A stretch of DNA of 64,000 nucleotides. Origin: SIG672 sp045580325. GTDB taxonomy: Bacteria; Bacillota; Clostridia; Oscillospirales; CAG-272. The notes beneath the pieces were generated by a model. The model ran no database searches and was not told where the DNA came from. It saw nothing but the letters and a program-made list of their open reading frames with translations. Positions 24,741 through 32,854 of the stretch are shown piece by piece. The position numbers were made by a program, and so were the translations under genes. The first letter of the stretch is position 1. Every line of letters begins with the position of its first letter. Location: assembly GCA_045580325.1 (NCBI GenBank), contig JAZNNR010000032.1:62001-126000 (forward strand), read 5' to 3'.

Positions 24741-25645
24741 AAACTAAGGTAACTCTTTGCAAAATAGAGCTCGATAATCCCGTGATCCCCGCAAGCGGAA
24801 CGTACGGCTTCGGATATGAATTTGCAGAGCTTTACGATATAAATATGCTCGGAACATTTTCGTTCAAGGGCACGACAAAAGAGGCGAGATTCGGTAACCC
24901 TACTCCGAGAATCGCAGAATGTCCGATGGGAATGATAAACTCGGTCGGACTTCAGAATCCGGGAGTTGAAAAGGTTATTTCCGAGGAGCTCCCGAAGCTT
25001 AAAAAGTGCTTTAATAAGCCTGTTATGGCTAACGTTTCGGGATTTTCTGTTGAAGAATACGTCTATACCTGTGAAAAGCTCGATAAATGCGAGCAGGTGG
25101 GTTGGCTCGAGGTCAACGTAAGCTGCCCTAACGTACACGGCGGGGGAATGTCATTCGGTACTTCACCCGAGGCGGCGGCAGAGGTAACACGCGCGGTAAA
25201 GGCAGTAACGACGAAGCCTGTTATAATCAAGCTTTCGCCTAACGTTACCGACATAGTTTCGATAGCAAAGGCGTGCGAGGAGGCGGGCGCGGACGGCATC
25301 AGCCTTATAAATACACTTCTCGGAATGAGAATAGACCTTCGCACGAAAAAGCCTGTAATTGCCAACAAAATGGGCGGATTTTCGGGAAGCGCGATATTCC
25401 CCGTAGCTGTGAGAATGGTCTATCAGGTGGCTGGCGCAGTTAAAATTCCCGTTGTCGGAATGGGCGGCGTTTCGAGTGCCGAGGACGTTATAGAAATGAT
25501 GCTCGCAGGAGCGTGCGCAGTCGAGGTCGGCGCGGCAAACCTTGTAAATCCCTACGCCTGCCGCGATATTATAAACGATCTGCCGAGAGTTATGGAAAAA
25601 TACGGTATAAAAAATCTTAGTGAAATTATAGGAGGAGCACACTGA
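24725..25645 (+). CDS. pyrD: Dihydroorotate dehydrogenase B (NAD+), catalytic subunit
   Basis: 306-residue FMN TIM barrel oxidising dihydroorotate to orotate. LDNPVIPASGTYGFGYEF opens the barrel. NVSCPNVHGGGMSFG holds the catalytic Cys that marks class 1B enzymes, which fits the adjacent pyrK. GGVSSAEDVIEMMLAGA is the phosphate-binding end. I chose ATG 24725, with AGAGAGGAG 5-7 nt upstream, over an upstream alternative start at 24686. The stop overlaps the pyrF start (TGATG). Confidence 0.96.
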   Translation: MGQAVETKVTLCKIELDNPVIPASGTYGFGYEFAELYDINMLGTFSFKGTTKEARFGNPTPRIAECPMGMINSVGLQNPGVEKVISEELPKLKKCFNKPVMANVSGFSVEEYVYTCEKLDKCEQVGWLEVNVSCPNVHGGGMSFGTSPEAAAEVTRAVKAVTTKPVIIKLSPNVTDIVSIAKACEEAGADGISLINTLLGMRIDLRTKKPVIANKMGGFSGSAIFPVAVRMVYQVAGAVKIPVVGMGGVSSAEDVIEMMLAGACAVEVGAANLVNPYACRDIINDLPRVMEKYGIKNLSEIIGGAH

Positions 25646-26343
25646 TGGGGAAGGACGTAATTATTGCCTGTGATTTTGACAGCGCAGAAAAAACATTTGC
25701 ATTCCTTGACAAGTTTACAGGCAGAAAGCCTTTTGTTAAGATAGGAATGGAGCTTTACTATGCCGAAGGACCTTCGATAGTAAAGGAAATAAAGAGGAGA
25801 GGACACAAGATATTCCTCGACCTGAAGCTTCACGATATTCCCAACACGGTTAAAAAGTCGATGGCTGTTCTTTCAAGACTCGACGTTGATATGACAAACC
25901 TTCACGCAGGCGGTACTATCCGTATGATGCAGGCGGCGCTCGAGGGTCTTACAAGAGAAGACGGCACAAGACCGATGCTTATTGCCGTAACACAGCTCAC
26001 CTCTACCGATCAGGAGAGTATGGAGAACGATCTGCTTATCCACGAGCCGATCGATAAGGTAGTTATGCACTACGCTCATAACGCAAAGCTTGCAGGACTT
26101 GACGGCGTTGTATGTTCACCTCTTGAAGCAGGCAAGGTACACGATACCTGCGGCAAGGATTTCGTTACGGTTACTCCGGGTGTAAGATTTGCCGACGGAG
26201 ATATCGGCGACCAGAAGAGAGTTATGACTCCCGCAGAGGCTAAAAAGATAGGCTCTGACTATATCGTTGTCGGACGTCCGATAACAGCAGCACAGGATCC
26301 CGTCGCCGCATACGAAAGATGTATTGCCGAATTTGTTGACTGA
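25645..26343 (+). CDS. pyrF: Orotidine 5'-phosphate decarboxylase
   Basis: 232-residue TIM barrel converting OMP to UMP. The catalytic motif DLKLHDIPNTV (residues about 51-61) contains the Asp-Lys-Asp network of the family. VTPGVRF and YIVVGRPIT are the phosphate-binding C-terminal motifs. The start codon overlaps the pyrD stop by one base, with AGGAGGAGC upstream. It is followed by a PHP-domain gene after 29 bp. Confidence 0.96.
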   Translation: MGKDVIIACDFDSAEKTFAFLDKFTGRKPFVKIGMELYYAEGPSIVKEIKRRGHKIFLDLKLHDIPNTVKKSMAVLSRLDVDMTNLHAGGTIRMMQAALEGLTREDGTRPMLIAVTQLTSTDQESMENDLLIHEPIDKVVMHYAHNAKLAGLDGVVCSPLEAGKVHDTCGKDFVTVTPGVRFADGDIGDQKRVMTPAEAKKIGSDYIVVGRPITAAQDPVAAYERCIAEFVD

Positions 26344-26372
26344 TATTTAATGATATATAATGTGAGGTTTAT

Positions 26373-27176
26373 ATGAGATATATCTTTGATCACGATTATC
26401 ATATTCACTCAAAGCTTTCGCTCTGCTCACAGGACGAGGCGCAAAACAAGGAGCGCATACTTAAATACGCACTCGACAACGGACTTAAACAGATCTGCGT
26501 CACCGATCATTTCTGGGACAGAGCTATCCCCGACACGATAGATTGGTACAGAGTACAGGACCTTGAGTGGATCTCTCAGATACTTCCTCTTCCGCAGGCT
26601 GAAAACGTCGAGTTTTTGTTCGGTGCGGAAACCGAGATGAGAAAGGATTTCGTAGTCGGAACAGATAGGGCAACCTACGACAAGTTCGATTTTGTAATCA
26701 TTCCTACCACACATCTAAACAATGCGGGCTTTGGACTCTCAACAGAGGACGCACAGACCGTCGAGGGCAGAGCAAAGGTCTGGCTTGAAAAGGTGGACGC
26801 ACTTTTTAATATGGACATTCCTTATCACAAGGTAGGCGCGGCACATCTTGCGTGCGCTCTTATCGCACCTGCCAGCAGAGAAGATTATCTCGCAGTTCTC
26901 GATCTTCTTCCCGAAAAGGAGCTTGTAAAGAGATTTACAAGAGCCGCTGATATAGGAATCGGTATCGAGCTTAACTCGTACGATATGAGATTCAGCGAGG
27001 CGGAGGCTCAGACGATACTTCGCATGTTTGAAATAGCGAAGAAGTGTGGCTGTAAGTTCTATCTCGGAAGCGACGCACATCACCCCGACGGACTCGACGA
27101 GGCAAAAGCAATATTTGAACGCGCGATCGACTATCTTGAACTTAAAGAAACAGATAAATTTCATATAGAAAAATAA
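26373..27176 (+). CDS. PHP-domain phosphoesterase-like protein inside the pyrimidine cluster
   Basis: 267 residues of the polymerase and histidinol phosphatase (PHP) superfamily. Metal-binding motifs: HDYHIHSKLSLCS at residues 5-17, VTDHFW (about 46), GAETEMR, and SDAHHPDG near 232. Family members hydrolyse phosphoesters with a trinuclear metal centre. It lies between pyrF and pyrE in the same direction (29 and 20 bp gaps), so co-expression with pyrimidine synthesis is likely, although no pyrimidine step needs it. A nucleotide phosphatase or histidinol-phosphatase-like role is possible; the substrate is unknown. Confidence 0.85.
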   Translation: MRYIFDHDYHIHSKLSLCSQDEAQNKERILKYALDNGLKQICVTDHFWDRAIPDTIDWYRVQDLEWISQILPLPQAENVEFLFGAETEMRKDFVVGTDRATYDKFDFVIIPTTHLNNAGFGLSTEDAQTVEGRAKVWLEKVDALFNMDIPYHKVGAAHLACALIAPASREDYLAVLDLLPEKELVKRFTRAADIGIGIELNSYDMRFSEAEAQTILRMFEIAKKCGCKFYLGSDAHHPDGLDEAKAIFERAIDYLELKETDKFHIEK

Positions 27177-27196
27177 AGAAAGGCTTGGTTATAGAT

Positions 27197-27850
27197 ATGG
27201 AAAGCTACAAGAGAGAGTTTATACAGTTCCTGCAGGGCGCGGGAGTACTTAAATTCGGTGATTTTACCGCAAAAAGCGGAAGAAAGATTCCCTATTTCAT
27301 CAACGCGGGAATGATAAAGACGGGCGACGATATTGCAAAGCTCGGCGAATTCTACGCAAAGGCTTATTTTGAAAAGCTTGGCGCAAAGAAGGCAGTTCTT
27401 TACGGACCTGCATACAAGGGAATTTCGCTTGCGGTATCTGCGGCAGTAGCACTCTCAAAGAAGGACCTGAACGTACCCTTCTTCTTCAACCGCAAGGAAG
27501 TAAAGGATCACGGCGAAGGCGGAGTTTTCGTAGGCTACGTTCCCACAGCAGGTGAAGAGGTCGTTATTATTGAGGACGTTATCACAGCAGGAACGGCTAT
27601 CCGCGAAAGTATGGAGATCCTTTCTCACCTCGAGGACGTAAAGGTTGCGGCAACCTTCATTATGGTTGACCGCAAGGAAAAGGGACAGACCGAAAAGGGC
27701 GCAATGCAGGAGATCGAGGAGCAGTTCGGATTCCCCGTATATTCGATAGTTGACGTGTATGATATTATCGAGTATCTCGAAGAGGACGAGGCAAACAGAG
27801 AAAACGTTGAGCGCATCAAGAACTATCTTGCTGTAAATGGCTCAAGATAA
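27197..27850 (+). CDS. pyrE: Orotate phosphoribosyltransferase
   Basis: 217 residues joining orotate to PRPP to make OMP. The PRPP-binding signature VVIIEDVITAGTAIRE lies at about residues 118-133, and the orotate loop region FFFNRKEVKDHGEGG precedes it. SGRKIPYFINAGMI is the typical N-terminal motif. I took ATG 27197; a TTG at 27185 is in frame but only 2 nt from the GAAAGG ribosome binding site. Confidence 0.95.
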   Translation: MESYKREFIQFLQGAGVLKFGDFTAKSGRKIPYFINAGMIKTGDDIAKLGEFYAKAYFEKLGAKKAVLYGPAYKGISLAVSAAVALSKKDLNVPFFFNRKEVKDHGEGGVFVGYVPTAGEEVVIIEDVITAGTAIRESMEILSHLEDVKVAATFIMVDRKEKGQTEKGAMQEIEEQFGFPVYSIVDVYDIIEYLEEDEANRENVERIKNYLAVNGSR

Positions 27851-27874
27851 AACAAGCGCGTAAGGATAGTGCTA

Positions 27875-27990
27875 ACACACAGGGCGCTTGTTCACGATTT
27901 TGGCTTTGCCAAAATCTCAAAGTGCTGAAGCAATAGTACAAACACACACGGCGCTTATCCACGATTTTGGCTGCGCCAAAATCTCAAAAT
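27875..27990 (+). repeat. Tandem imperfect direct repeat between pyrE and pyrB
   Basis: Two copies of a block of about 40 bp beginning ACACAC-GGCGCTT, each ending in the palindrome GATTTTGGC-GCCAAAATC (27875-27922 and 27952-27990). Further downstream are a TTTGCACCTT stem (28007-28041) and a GTGCC-GGCAC stem (28088-28102) just before the pyrB ribosome binding site. No gene is visible in this spacer (27851-28118). Confidence 0.7.
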
Positions 27991-28118
27991 AAGAATATAC
28001 GACATCTTTGCACCTTTCTGCGTTTTTAGCGAAGGTGCAAAAGGCGCATATATAAGGAAATTAAAATTCATCAAAAATTGCTTGTTTGTGCCGTTTTGGC
28101 ACGGAAATTGGAGATAAA

Positions 28119-29042
28119 ATGAGAAGTCTTATCGATATAAAAGATCTGTCGCTTGCCGAAATCGACTCGCTTATCGAAACGGCGCAGGACATAATGGCAA
28201 ATCCCGAAAAGTATGCAGAGGTGTGCAAGGGCAAAAGACTTGCGACCCTCTTCTTTGAGCCGTCAACGAGAACAAGGCTGAGCTTCGAGTCGGCAATGTA
28301 TCAGCTCGGCGGAAGCGTTCTCGGATTTTCTGAGGCGCAGAGCAGCTCTACTGCAAAGGGAGAGAGCCTTTCGGACACTATAAGAACCGTTTCAAATTAC
28401 GTAAATATAATTGCGATGCGCCACCCCAAAGAGGGCGCGGCTCTTGCGGCGACAATGCGCTCTGAGGTTCCGATCATAAACGCGGGCGACGGCGGTCATA
28501 ACCACCCGACGCAGACTCTTACCGACCTTATCACGATAAAGCTCGAAAAGGGAAGCTTCGACGGACTCACCGTCGGTCTTTGCGGCGACCTTAAATTCGG
28601 ACGCACGGTTCACTCGCTCATTTCGGCTATGTCGAGATATAAGAACGTAAAATTCGTGCTTATTTCTCCCGACGAGCTTAAAATCCCCGACTATATCAGA
28701 GATGAAGTCATTATCCCGTCGGGCGCACAGTTTGAGGAAACCACCGATCTTGTCGGCGCTATCGACAAGCTCGATATACTTTATATGACGAGAGTTCAGA
28801 GAGAGCGCTTCTTCAACGAAGCTGACTATATCAGACTTAAAGACACTTACATTCTTACTCCCGATAAGCTCACAAACGCAAAGAAGGATCTCGCTATTCT
28901 CCACCCGCTTCCGAGAGTCAATGAGATCTCGGTCGCAGTTGACGACGATCCCAGAGCTTGCTATTTCAAGCAGGTAAAATACAGCGTATATATCCGAATG
29001 GCACTTATACTTATGCTGCTGAAGGAGGCTGAAGGCAAATGA
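28119..29042 (+). CDS. pyrB: Aspartate carbamoyltransferase catalytic subunit
   Basis: 307 residues forming carbamoyl-aspartate from carbamoyl phosphate and aspartate. The carbamoyl-phosphate motif FFEPSTRTRLSFESAM lies at about residues 45-60, and HPLPRVNEI at about 262. MTRVQRERF and GDLKFGRTVHSL are also conserved. ATG 28119 follows TTGGAGAT; the longer frame from 28086 has no ribosome binding site. It overlaps pyrI by 4 bp (ATGA). Confidence 0.97.
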   Translation: MRSLIDIKDLSLAEIDSLIETAQDIMANPEKYAEVCKGKRLATLFFEPSTRTRLSFESAMYQLGGSVLGFSEAQSSSTAKGESLSDTIRTVSNYVNIIAMRHPKEGAALAATMRSEVPIINAGDGGHNHPTQTLTDLITIKLEKGSFDGLTVGLCGDLKFGRTVHSLISAMSRYKNVKFVLISPDELKIPDYIRDEVIIPSGAQFEETTDLVGAIDKLDILYMTRVQRERFFNEADYIRLKDTYILTPDKLTNAKKDLAILHPLPRVNEISVAVDDDPRACYFKQVKYSVYIRMALILMLLKEAEGK

Positions 29043-29467
29043 TTATAGGACAGATCAAAAACGGAATAGTTATAGACCATATAAGCGCAGGAAAGGGAAT
29101 GTATATATATAACGTTCTCGGTCTTGACAAGCTCGACTGTACTGTTGCTATGATAAAAAATGCGGACAGTACCAAAATGGGCAAAAAAGATATAATCAAG
29201 ATTGGCGAGATAATTGAGCTCGACTTTGATCTTCTCGGATTTATCGATCACGGCATTACGGTCAATATAATCGAGGACGGAAAGCTCGTAAAGAGAGAAA
29301 AGCTGACTCTTCCCGAGCGAGTATCGGGTGTTATAAAGTGCAAAAACCCCCGCTGCATCACCTCTGTTGAGCCTGAGCTCAGACAGGAATTCAGACTCGG
29401 CGACCGCGATAGAAGAATTTATCGCTGCATATACTGCGAACACGCGGCACAAATAGAAAATATTTGA
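29039..29467 (+). CDS. pyrI: Aspartate carbamoyltransferase regulatory subunit
   Basis: 142 residues: an N-terminal nucleotide-binding domain (about 1-95) and a C-terminal zinc domain with four cysteines (Cys101, Cys106, Cys130, Cys133) that contacts PyrB. It gives allosteric control by nucleotides in the PyrBI holoenzyme. Translationally coupled to pyrB through a 4-bp overlap with AAGGAGG upstream. It ends the pyrimidine cluster. Confidence 0.96.
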   Translation: MIIGQIKNGIVIDHISAGKGMYIYNVLGLDKLDCTVAMIKNADSTKMGKKDIIKIGEIIELDFDLLGFIDHGITVNIIEDGKLVKREKLTLPERVSGVIKCKNPRCITSVEPELRQEFRLGDRDRRIYRCIYCEHAAQIENI

Positions 29468-29476
29468 GCAGTTTTG

Positions 29477-29510
29477 ACTTTATATAGCATCTTGCCATAT
29501 AAAGTTTTGA
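29477..29510 (+). terminator. Weak A/T-rich terminator-like hairpin after pyrI
   Basis: A 9-bp stem ACTTTATAT with its perfect complement at 29497-29505, loop AGCATCTTGCC, then TTTTG. The A/T-rich stem makes efficiency doubtful. Confidence 0.45.
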
Positions 29511-29530
29511 AAATTTGTGTAATATTCATA

Positions 29531-29559
29531 TTGACTTTATCAGTTTAAAGTGATAAAAT
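29531..29559 (+). promoter_or_regulatory. Promoter of the histidine operon with inverted repeat
   Basis: TTGACT, 17 bp, TAAAAT. The inverted repeat TTTATCA (29536-29542) and TGATAAA (29551-29557) spans the spacer and -10, a plausible operator. The leader of about 30 nt is too short for a T-box or a his leader peptide. Confidence 0.7.
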
Positions 29560-29596
29560 TATACTCATCAATACTATTTGAAAGGCAGAAACAAAT

Positions 29597-30724
29597 ATGA
29601 GCGGCGGTTTTACTGCAGATAAAAATATATTCAAGACCGAAGAAAGAGTAACCTTTGCTCTGCGCGGACTTTACCGAGCATTTGGTTATAAGCCATATAA
29701 AATGAGCAAGTTCGAGGAGTACGACCTTTACGTGCGCAATAAGGATTTCCTTGTAAGCGATAGGGTCATCACCTTCACAGGCGAGAGCGGAAAACTTCTT
29801 GCCCTAAAGCCCGACGTAACTCTTTCAATAATTAAAAACACACCCGAATCTCCATCGGGAATAAATAAAATATATTATAATGAAACAGTTTACCGCTCTT
29901 CAGGCGCAAGCACATCAAGGGACTTTTCCGAAATAATGCAAACAGGCCTTGAATGCTTCGGAAAGCTTGACAGTTACAATGTTTGCGAGGTAATTATGCT
30001 CGCGCTTCGCAGTCTTGCGACAGTGAGCGATAAGTATATACTCGATATTTCCCATATGGGAATACTTTCCGAGCTTATTGAAGAAGCAGGTCTTTCGGGT
30101 GAGCGGAGGCGCAGAATGCTCGTTTGCATAGGCGAAAAGAACCGCTCGGGAGTTGCACTTGTGTGCGACGAGGCAGGACTTGATGCGAGTCTGAAGGAGT
30201 GCTTTACAAAGCTCGTTTCGGCATACGGCAAGATAGAAGACGTCATTTCTGTTCTTGGCGAGGTCTGCCGCACAGAGAAGGCGCGCGAGGCTCTTGGCGA
30301 GCTTACTCTTATCTGCGAAATGACAAAGAAATGCGGAGCAGCTGACCACGTTTGGATAGATTTCTCGGTAGTAAACGATATGCGCTATTATAGCGGAATA
30401 GTTTTCAGAGGATATATTGACAATATCCCGACAGGCGTTCTCTCTGGCGGAAGATATGACAATCTTCTTAGCAAAATGGGACGTCAGGGCGGAGCTATCG
30501 GCTTTGCTGTTTATCTCGATCTGCTTGAACGCCTTGACAGGACTTCGGCAGACTGTGATGCTGATATTTTCCTTATTTACGGCGAAAATAACTCTCCTGC
30601 CGACGTGTTTGCTATGACAGAAAAGCTTACCGAAAACGGAGAAAGTCTTATGTCGGGAAGAGAAGTGCCCGAAAATATGACCTTTAGGAGAGTATTTGAT
30701 ATGAGAAATGGCGGTGAGGTCTGA
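29597..30724 (+). CDS. hisZ: ATP phosphoribosyltransferase regulatory subunit
   Basis: 375-residue class II histidyl-tRNA-synthetase-like protein lacking aminoacylation function. It is required with short-form HisG for the first histidine step and for feedback inhibition. LALKPDVTLSIIKN (motif 2-like), YRSSGASTSRDFSEIMQTGLECFG, and the C-terminal YYSGIVFRGYIDNIPTGVLSGGRYDNLL are characteristic. Its neighbour hisG, 2 bp downstream, is the short form that needs HisZ. Confidence 0.94.
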   Translation: MSGGFTADKNIFKTEERVTFALRGLYRAFGYKPYKMSKFEEYDLYVRNKDFLVSDRVITFTGESGKLLALKPDVTLSIIKNTPESPSGINKIYYNETVYRSSGASTSRDFSEIMQTGLECFGKLDSYNVCEVIMLALRSLATVSDKYILDISHMGILSELIEEAGLSGERRRRMLVCIGEKNRSGVALVCDEAGLDASLKECFTKLVSAYGKIEDVISVLGEVCRTEKAREALGELTLICEMTKKCGAADHVWIDFSVVNDMRYYSGIVFRGYIDNIPTGVLSGGRYDNLLSKMGRQGGAIGFAVYLDLLERLDRTSADCDADIFLIYGENNSPADVFAMTEKLTENGESLMSGREVPENMTFRRVFDMRNGGEV

Positions 30725-30726
30725 TC

Positions 30727-31356
30727 ATGGCTGAATTTGTAAATATTGCGCTTCCTAAGGGAAGACTTGGCGAAAAGGTCTATTCTATGTTCGAGGCGGC
30801 GGGCTATCCTTGCCCTTCGATCAAGGAAAACAACAGAAAGCTAATATACGAAAATTCCGAGGTCGGAGTCAGATACTTCTGGGTAAAGCCGTCCGACGTG
30901 TCGATATACGTAGAAAGAGGCGCAGCTGATATAGGTGTTGCGGGAAAGGACATTCTGCTTGAATATTCCCCCGACGTTTACGAGCTTCTCGATCTCAAAA
31001 CGGGAGTATGCAGAATGATGGTCGCCGCCATGGAGGACTATCGAAGCGATCCCGACAAAACACTTCGCGTGGCAACGAAATTCCCTAACATAGCGCGCGG
31101 ATATTACGACAGACAGCGCAGGGAAATAGATATAATTACACTTAACGGCTCGATAGAGCTTGCTCCCATTCTCGGACTTTCGGACGTTATTGTCGATATA
31201 GTCGAAACGGGCAAAACGCTCTATGAAAATCATCTTGCACCGTTTGAGAAGGTGGTAGATATAAGCGCTCGCCTTATCGCAAACAAGGCAAGCTTCAAAT
31301 TCAAGAACGAGGCGATAGAAAATATATATTCTTCGCTTGCAAAGATAGTTGAGTGA
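30727..31356 (+). CDS. hisG: ATP phosphoribosyltransferase, short form
   Basis: 209 residues catalysing ATP + PRPP to phosphoribosyl-ATP. ALPKGRLGEKVYSMFEAAG at the N-terminus, GIDxA-like GAADIGVAGKDILLE, and the PRPP loop ITLNGSIELAPILGLSDVIVDIVETG define the enzyme. The C-terminal ACT-like regulatory domain of long HisG is missing, consistent with hisZ immediately upstream. Confidence 0.96.
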   Translation: MAEFVNIALPKGRLGEKVYSMFEAAGYPCPSIKENNRKLIYENSEVGVRYFWVKPSDVSIYVERGAADIGVAGKDILLEYSPDVYELLDLKTGVCRMMVAAMEDYRSDPDKTLRVATKFPNIARGYYDRQRREIDIITLNGSIELAPILGLSDVIVDIVETGKTLYENHLAPFEKVVDISARLIANKASFKFKNEAIENIYSSLAKIVE

Positions 31357-31368
31357 GGGAAAATTTAA

Positions 31369-32643
31369 ATGATAAAGATATTTGAAGATATAAAAAATAT
31401 AGATAAAACGCTCCTTTTCAACCGTTCGCTTTCGGCATCGGGTGTTGAGGATATTGTAAGTGATATAATCGCAAACGTGCGTACTCGCGGCGACGAGGCA
31501 CTTTTTGAGTACACCGAGCGATTCGACAGAGCAAAGCTTTCTTCTCTTGAGGTGTCAAAGGAAGAGATCGAAAAGGCGGTCGAGGAAATAGGCGAAGAAT
31601 TTATGGGAGTTTTGCGCCGCGCCGCTGAAAACATCGAAGCATTCCACAAAAGACAGGTAAGAAACAGCTTTATTATAAATGAGAAAAACGGCGTAGTTAC
31701 CGGACAAAAGGTCATTCCTCTTGCGAGGGTAGGGCTTTATGTTCCGGGCGGTACGGCGGCATATCCCTCGTCCGTGCTTATGAACGCTATTCCCGCAAAG
31801 CTTGCAGGTGTCGGCGAGATCGTTATGGTTTCCCCAGCAAGCGGCGGAAAGATCGCGCCCGCGATACTTGCGGCAGCTCACGTTGCAGGCGTTGACCGCG
31901 TTTTCGCACTCGGCGGAGCGCAGGCCGTTGCGGCGCTTGCTTACGGCACTCAGAGCGTTCCTATGGTTGACAAAATAGTCGGACCGGGTAACGCCTTCGT
32001 CGCAGAGGCGAAAAGACAGGTTTACGGTCAGGTTGCCATAGATATGATCGCAGGGCCGAGCGAAATACTCGTAATTGCGGACAAGAATTCAAACCCCTCT
32101 TACGTTGCCGCAGATATGCTTTCACAGGCAGAGCACGATAAAAATTCGACCGCCGTTCTTATTACCGACAGCATCGAGCTTGCAAAACAGGTTTCACAGG
32201 AGCTTGAGCGAATGATCCCCCTTCTTCCGAGAGCAGAGATCGCCCGTGCTTCTGTCGACAACAACGGCAAAATTATCGTTACCGACGATCTTATCGAAGC
32301 AATCGAGCTTTCAAACGATATCGCTCCCGAGCATCTCGAGCTTTGTCTTGATAATCCCTTTGACGTGCTTGACAGAGTTAAGAATGCAGGCTCGGTATTT
32401 ATGGGAAGATATTGTCCCGAGGCTCTCGGCGACTATTTCGCAGGGCCTAACCACACGCTCCCCACAAGCGGAACTGCAAGATTTTCAAGTCCTCTTTCTG
32501 TTGACGACTTCGTTAAGAAAATGCAGTACACCTACTTCACAAGAGATGCGCTAAGCGAGGTCGCAGACGACGTTATGGCGTTTGCCGAGAAGGAAGGTCT
32601 TTCCGCACACGCCCGCAGCGTCGGAGTACGCAAAGGGACTTAG
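31369..32643 (+). CDS. hisD: Histidinol dehydrogenase
   Basis: 424-residue zinc enzyme oxidising histidinol to histidine in two NAD-dependent steps. VPGGTAAYPSSVLMNAIPAKLAG, IVGPGNAFVAEAKR, AGPSEILVIAD, SQAEHDKNSTAVLIT, and the C-terminal PTSGTARFSSPLSVDDFVK are all hallmark segments. Position 12 bp after hisG. The stop codon TAG falls at the start of palindromic element copy 5. Confidence 0.97.
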   Translation: MIKIFEDIKNIDKTLLFNRSLSASGVEDIVSDIIANVRTRGDEALFEYTERFDRAKLSSLEVSKEEIEKAVEEIGEEFMGVLRRAAENIEAFHKRQVRNSFIINEKNGVVTGQKVIPLARVGLYVPGGTAAYPSSVLMNAIPAKLAGVGEIVMVSPASGGKIAPAILAAAHVAGVDRVFALGGAQAVAALAYGTQSVPMVDKIVGPGNAFVAEAKRQVYGQVAIDMIAGPSEILVIADKNSNPSYVAADMLSQAEHDKNSTAVLITDSIELAKQVSQELERMIPLLPRAEIARASVDNNGKIIVTDDLIEAIELSNDIAPEHLELCLDNPFDVLDRVKNAGSVFMGRYCPEALGDYFAGPNHTLPTSGTARFSSPLSVDDFVKKMQYTYFTRDALSEVADDVMAFAEKEGLSAHARSVGVRKGT

Positions 32644-32850
32644 GGCTCTGCCAAGGACGCTGTCCTTGGAACCTGCTTAGAAACTTTTTGTAAAAAGTTT
32701 CTAAGAACTTCAAAAACTTTGCTGAAAAGGGAAATTAACTTTTTTAGAAAGGTTTTTGAAAGAGCTTGAGAAAACTTTTTGCAAAAAGTATTCTCGTATA
32801 AATCTTTTGAAAAGGTATGGAAAAACTTTTCTTAAAAGTTTTTCTAAATA
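32644..32850. repeat. Palindromic intergenic element, copy 5 (hisD-hisC spacer)
   Basis: Modules: AAGGACGCTGTCCTT, TTAGAAACTTTTT with its complement, AAAACTTTGCTGAAAAGGG, then GAAAACTTTTTGCAAAAAG, and AAAAACTTTTCTTAAAAGTTTTT, which ends only about 8 nt before the hisC start. No Shine-Dalgarno is left between this last hairpin and hisC. Confidence 0.8.
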
Positions 32851-32854
32851 TAAA

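Noticed and set aside
29560..29597. Histidine T-box or His-rich leader peptide before hisZ
   Set aside because: The leader is about 30 nt and has no T-box core or His codon run.
32756..32854. N-terminal extension of HisC by 33 residues
   Set aside because: The added Lys/Phe-rich residues are translated palindromic repeat DNA and not part of the aminotransferase.
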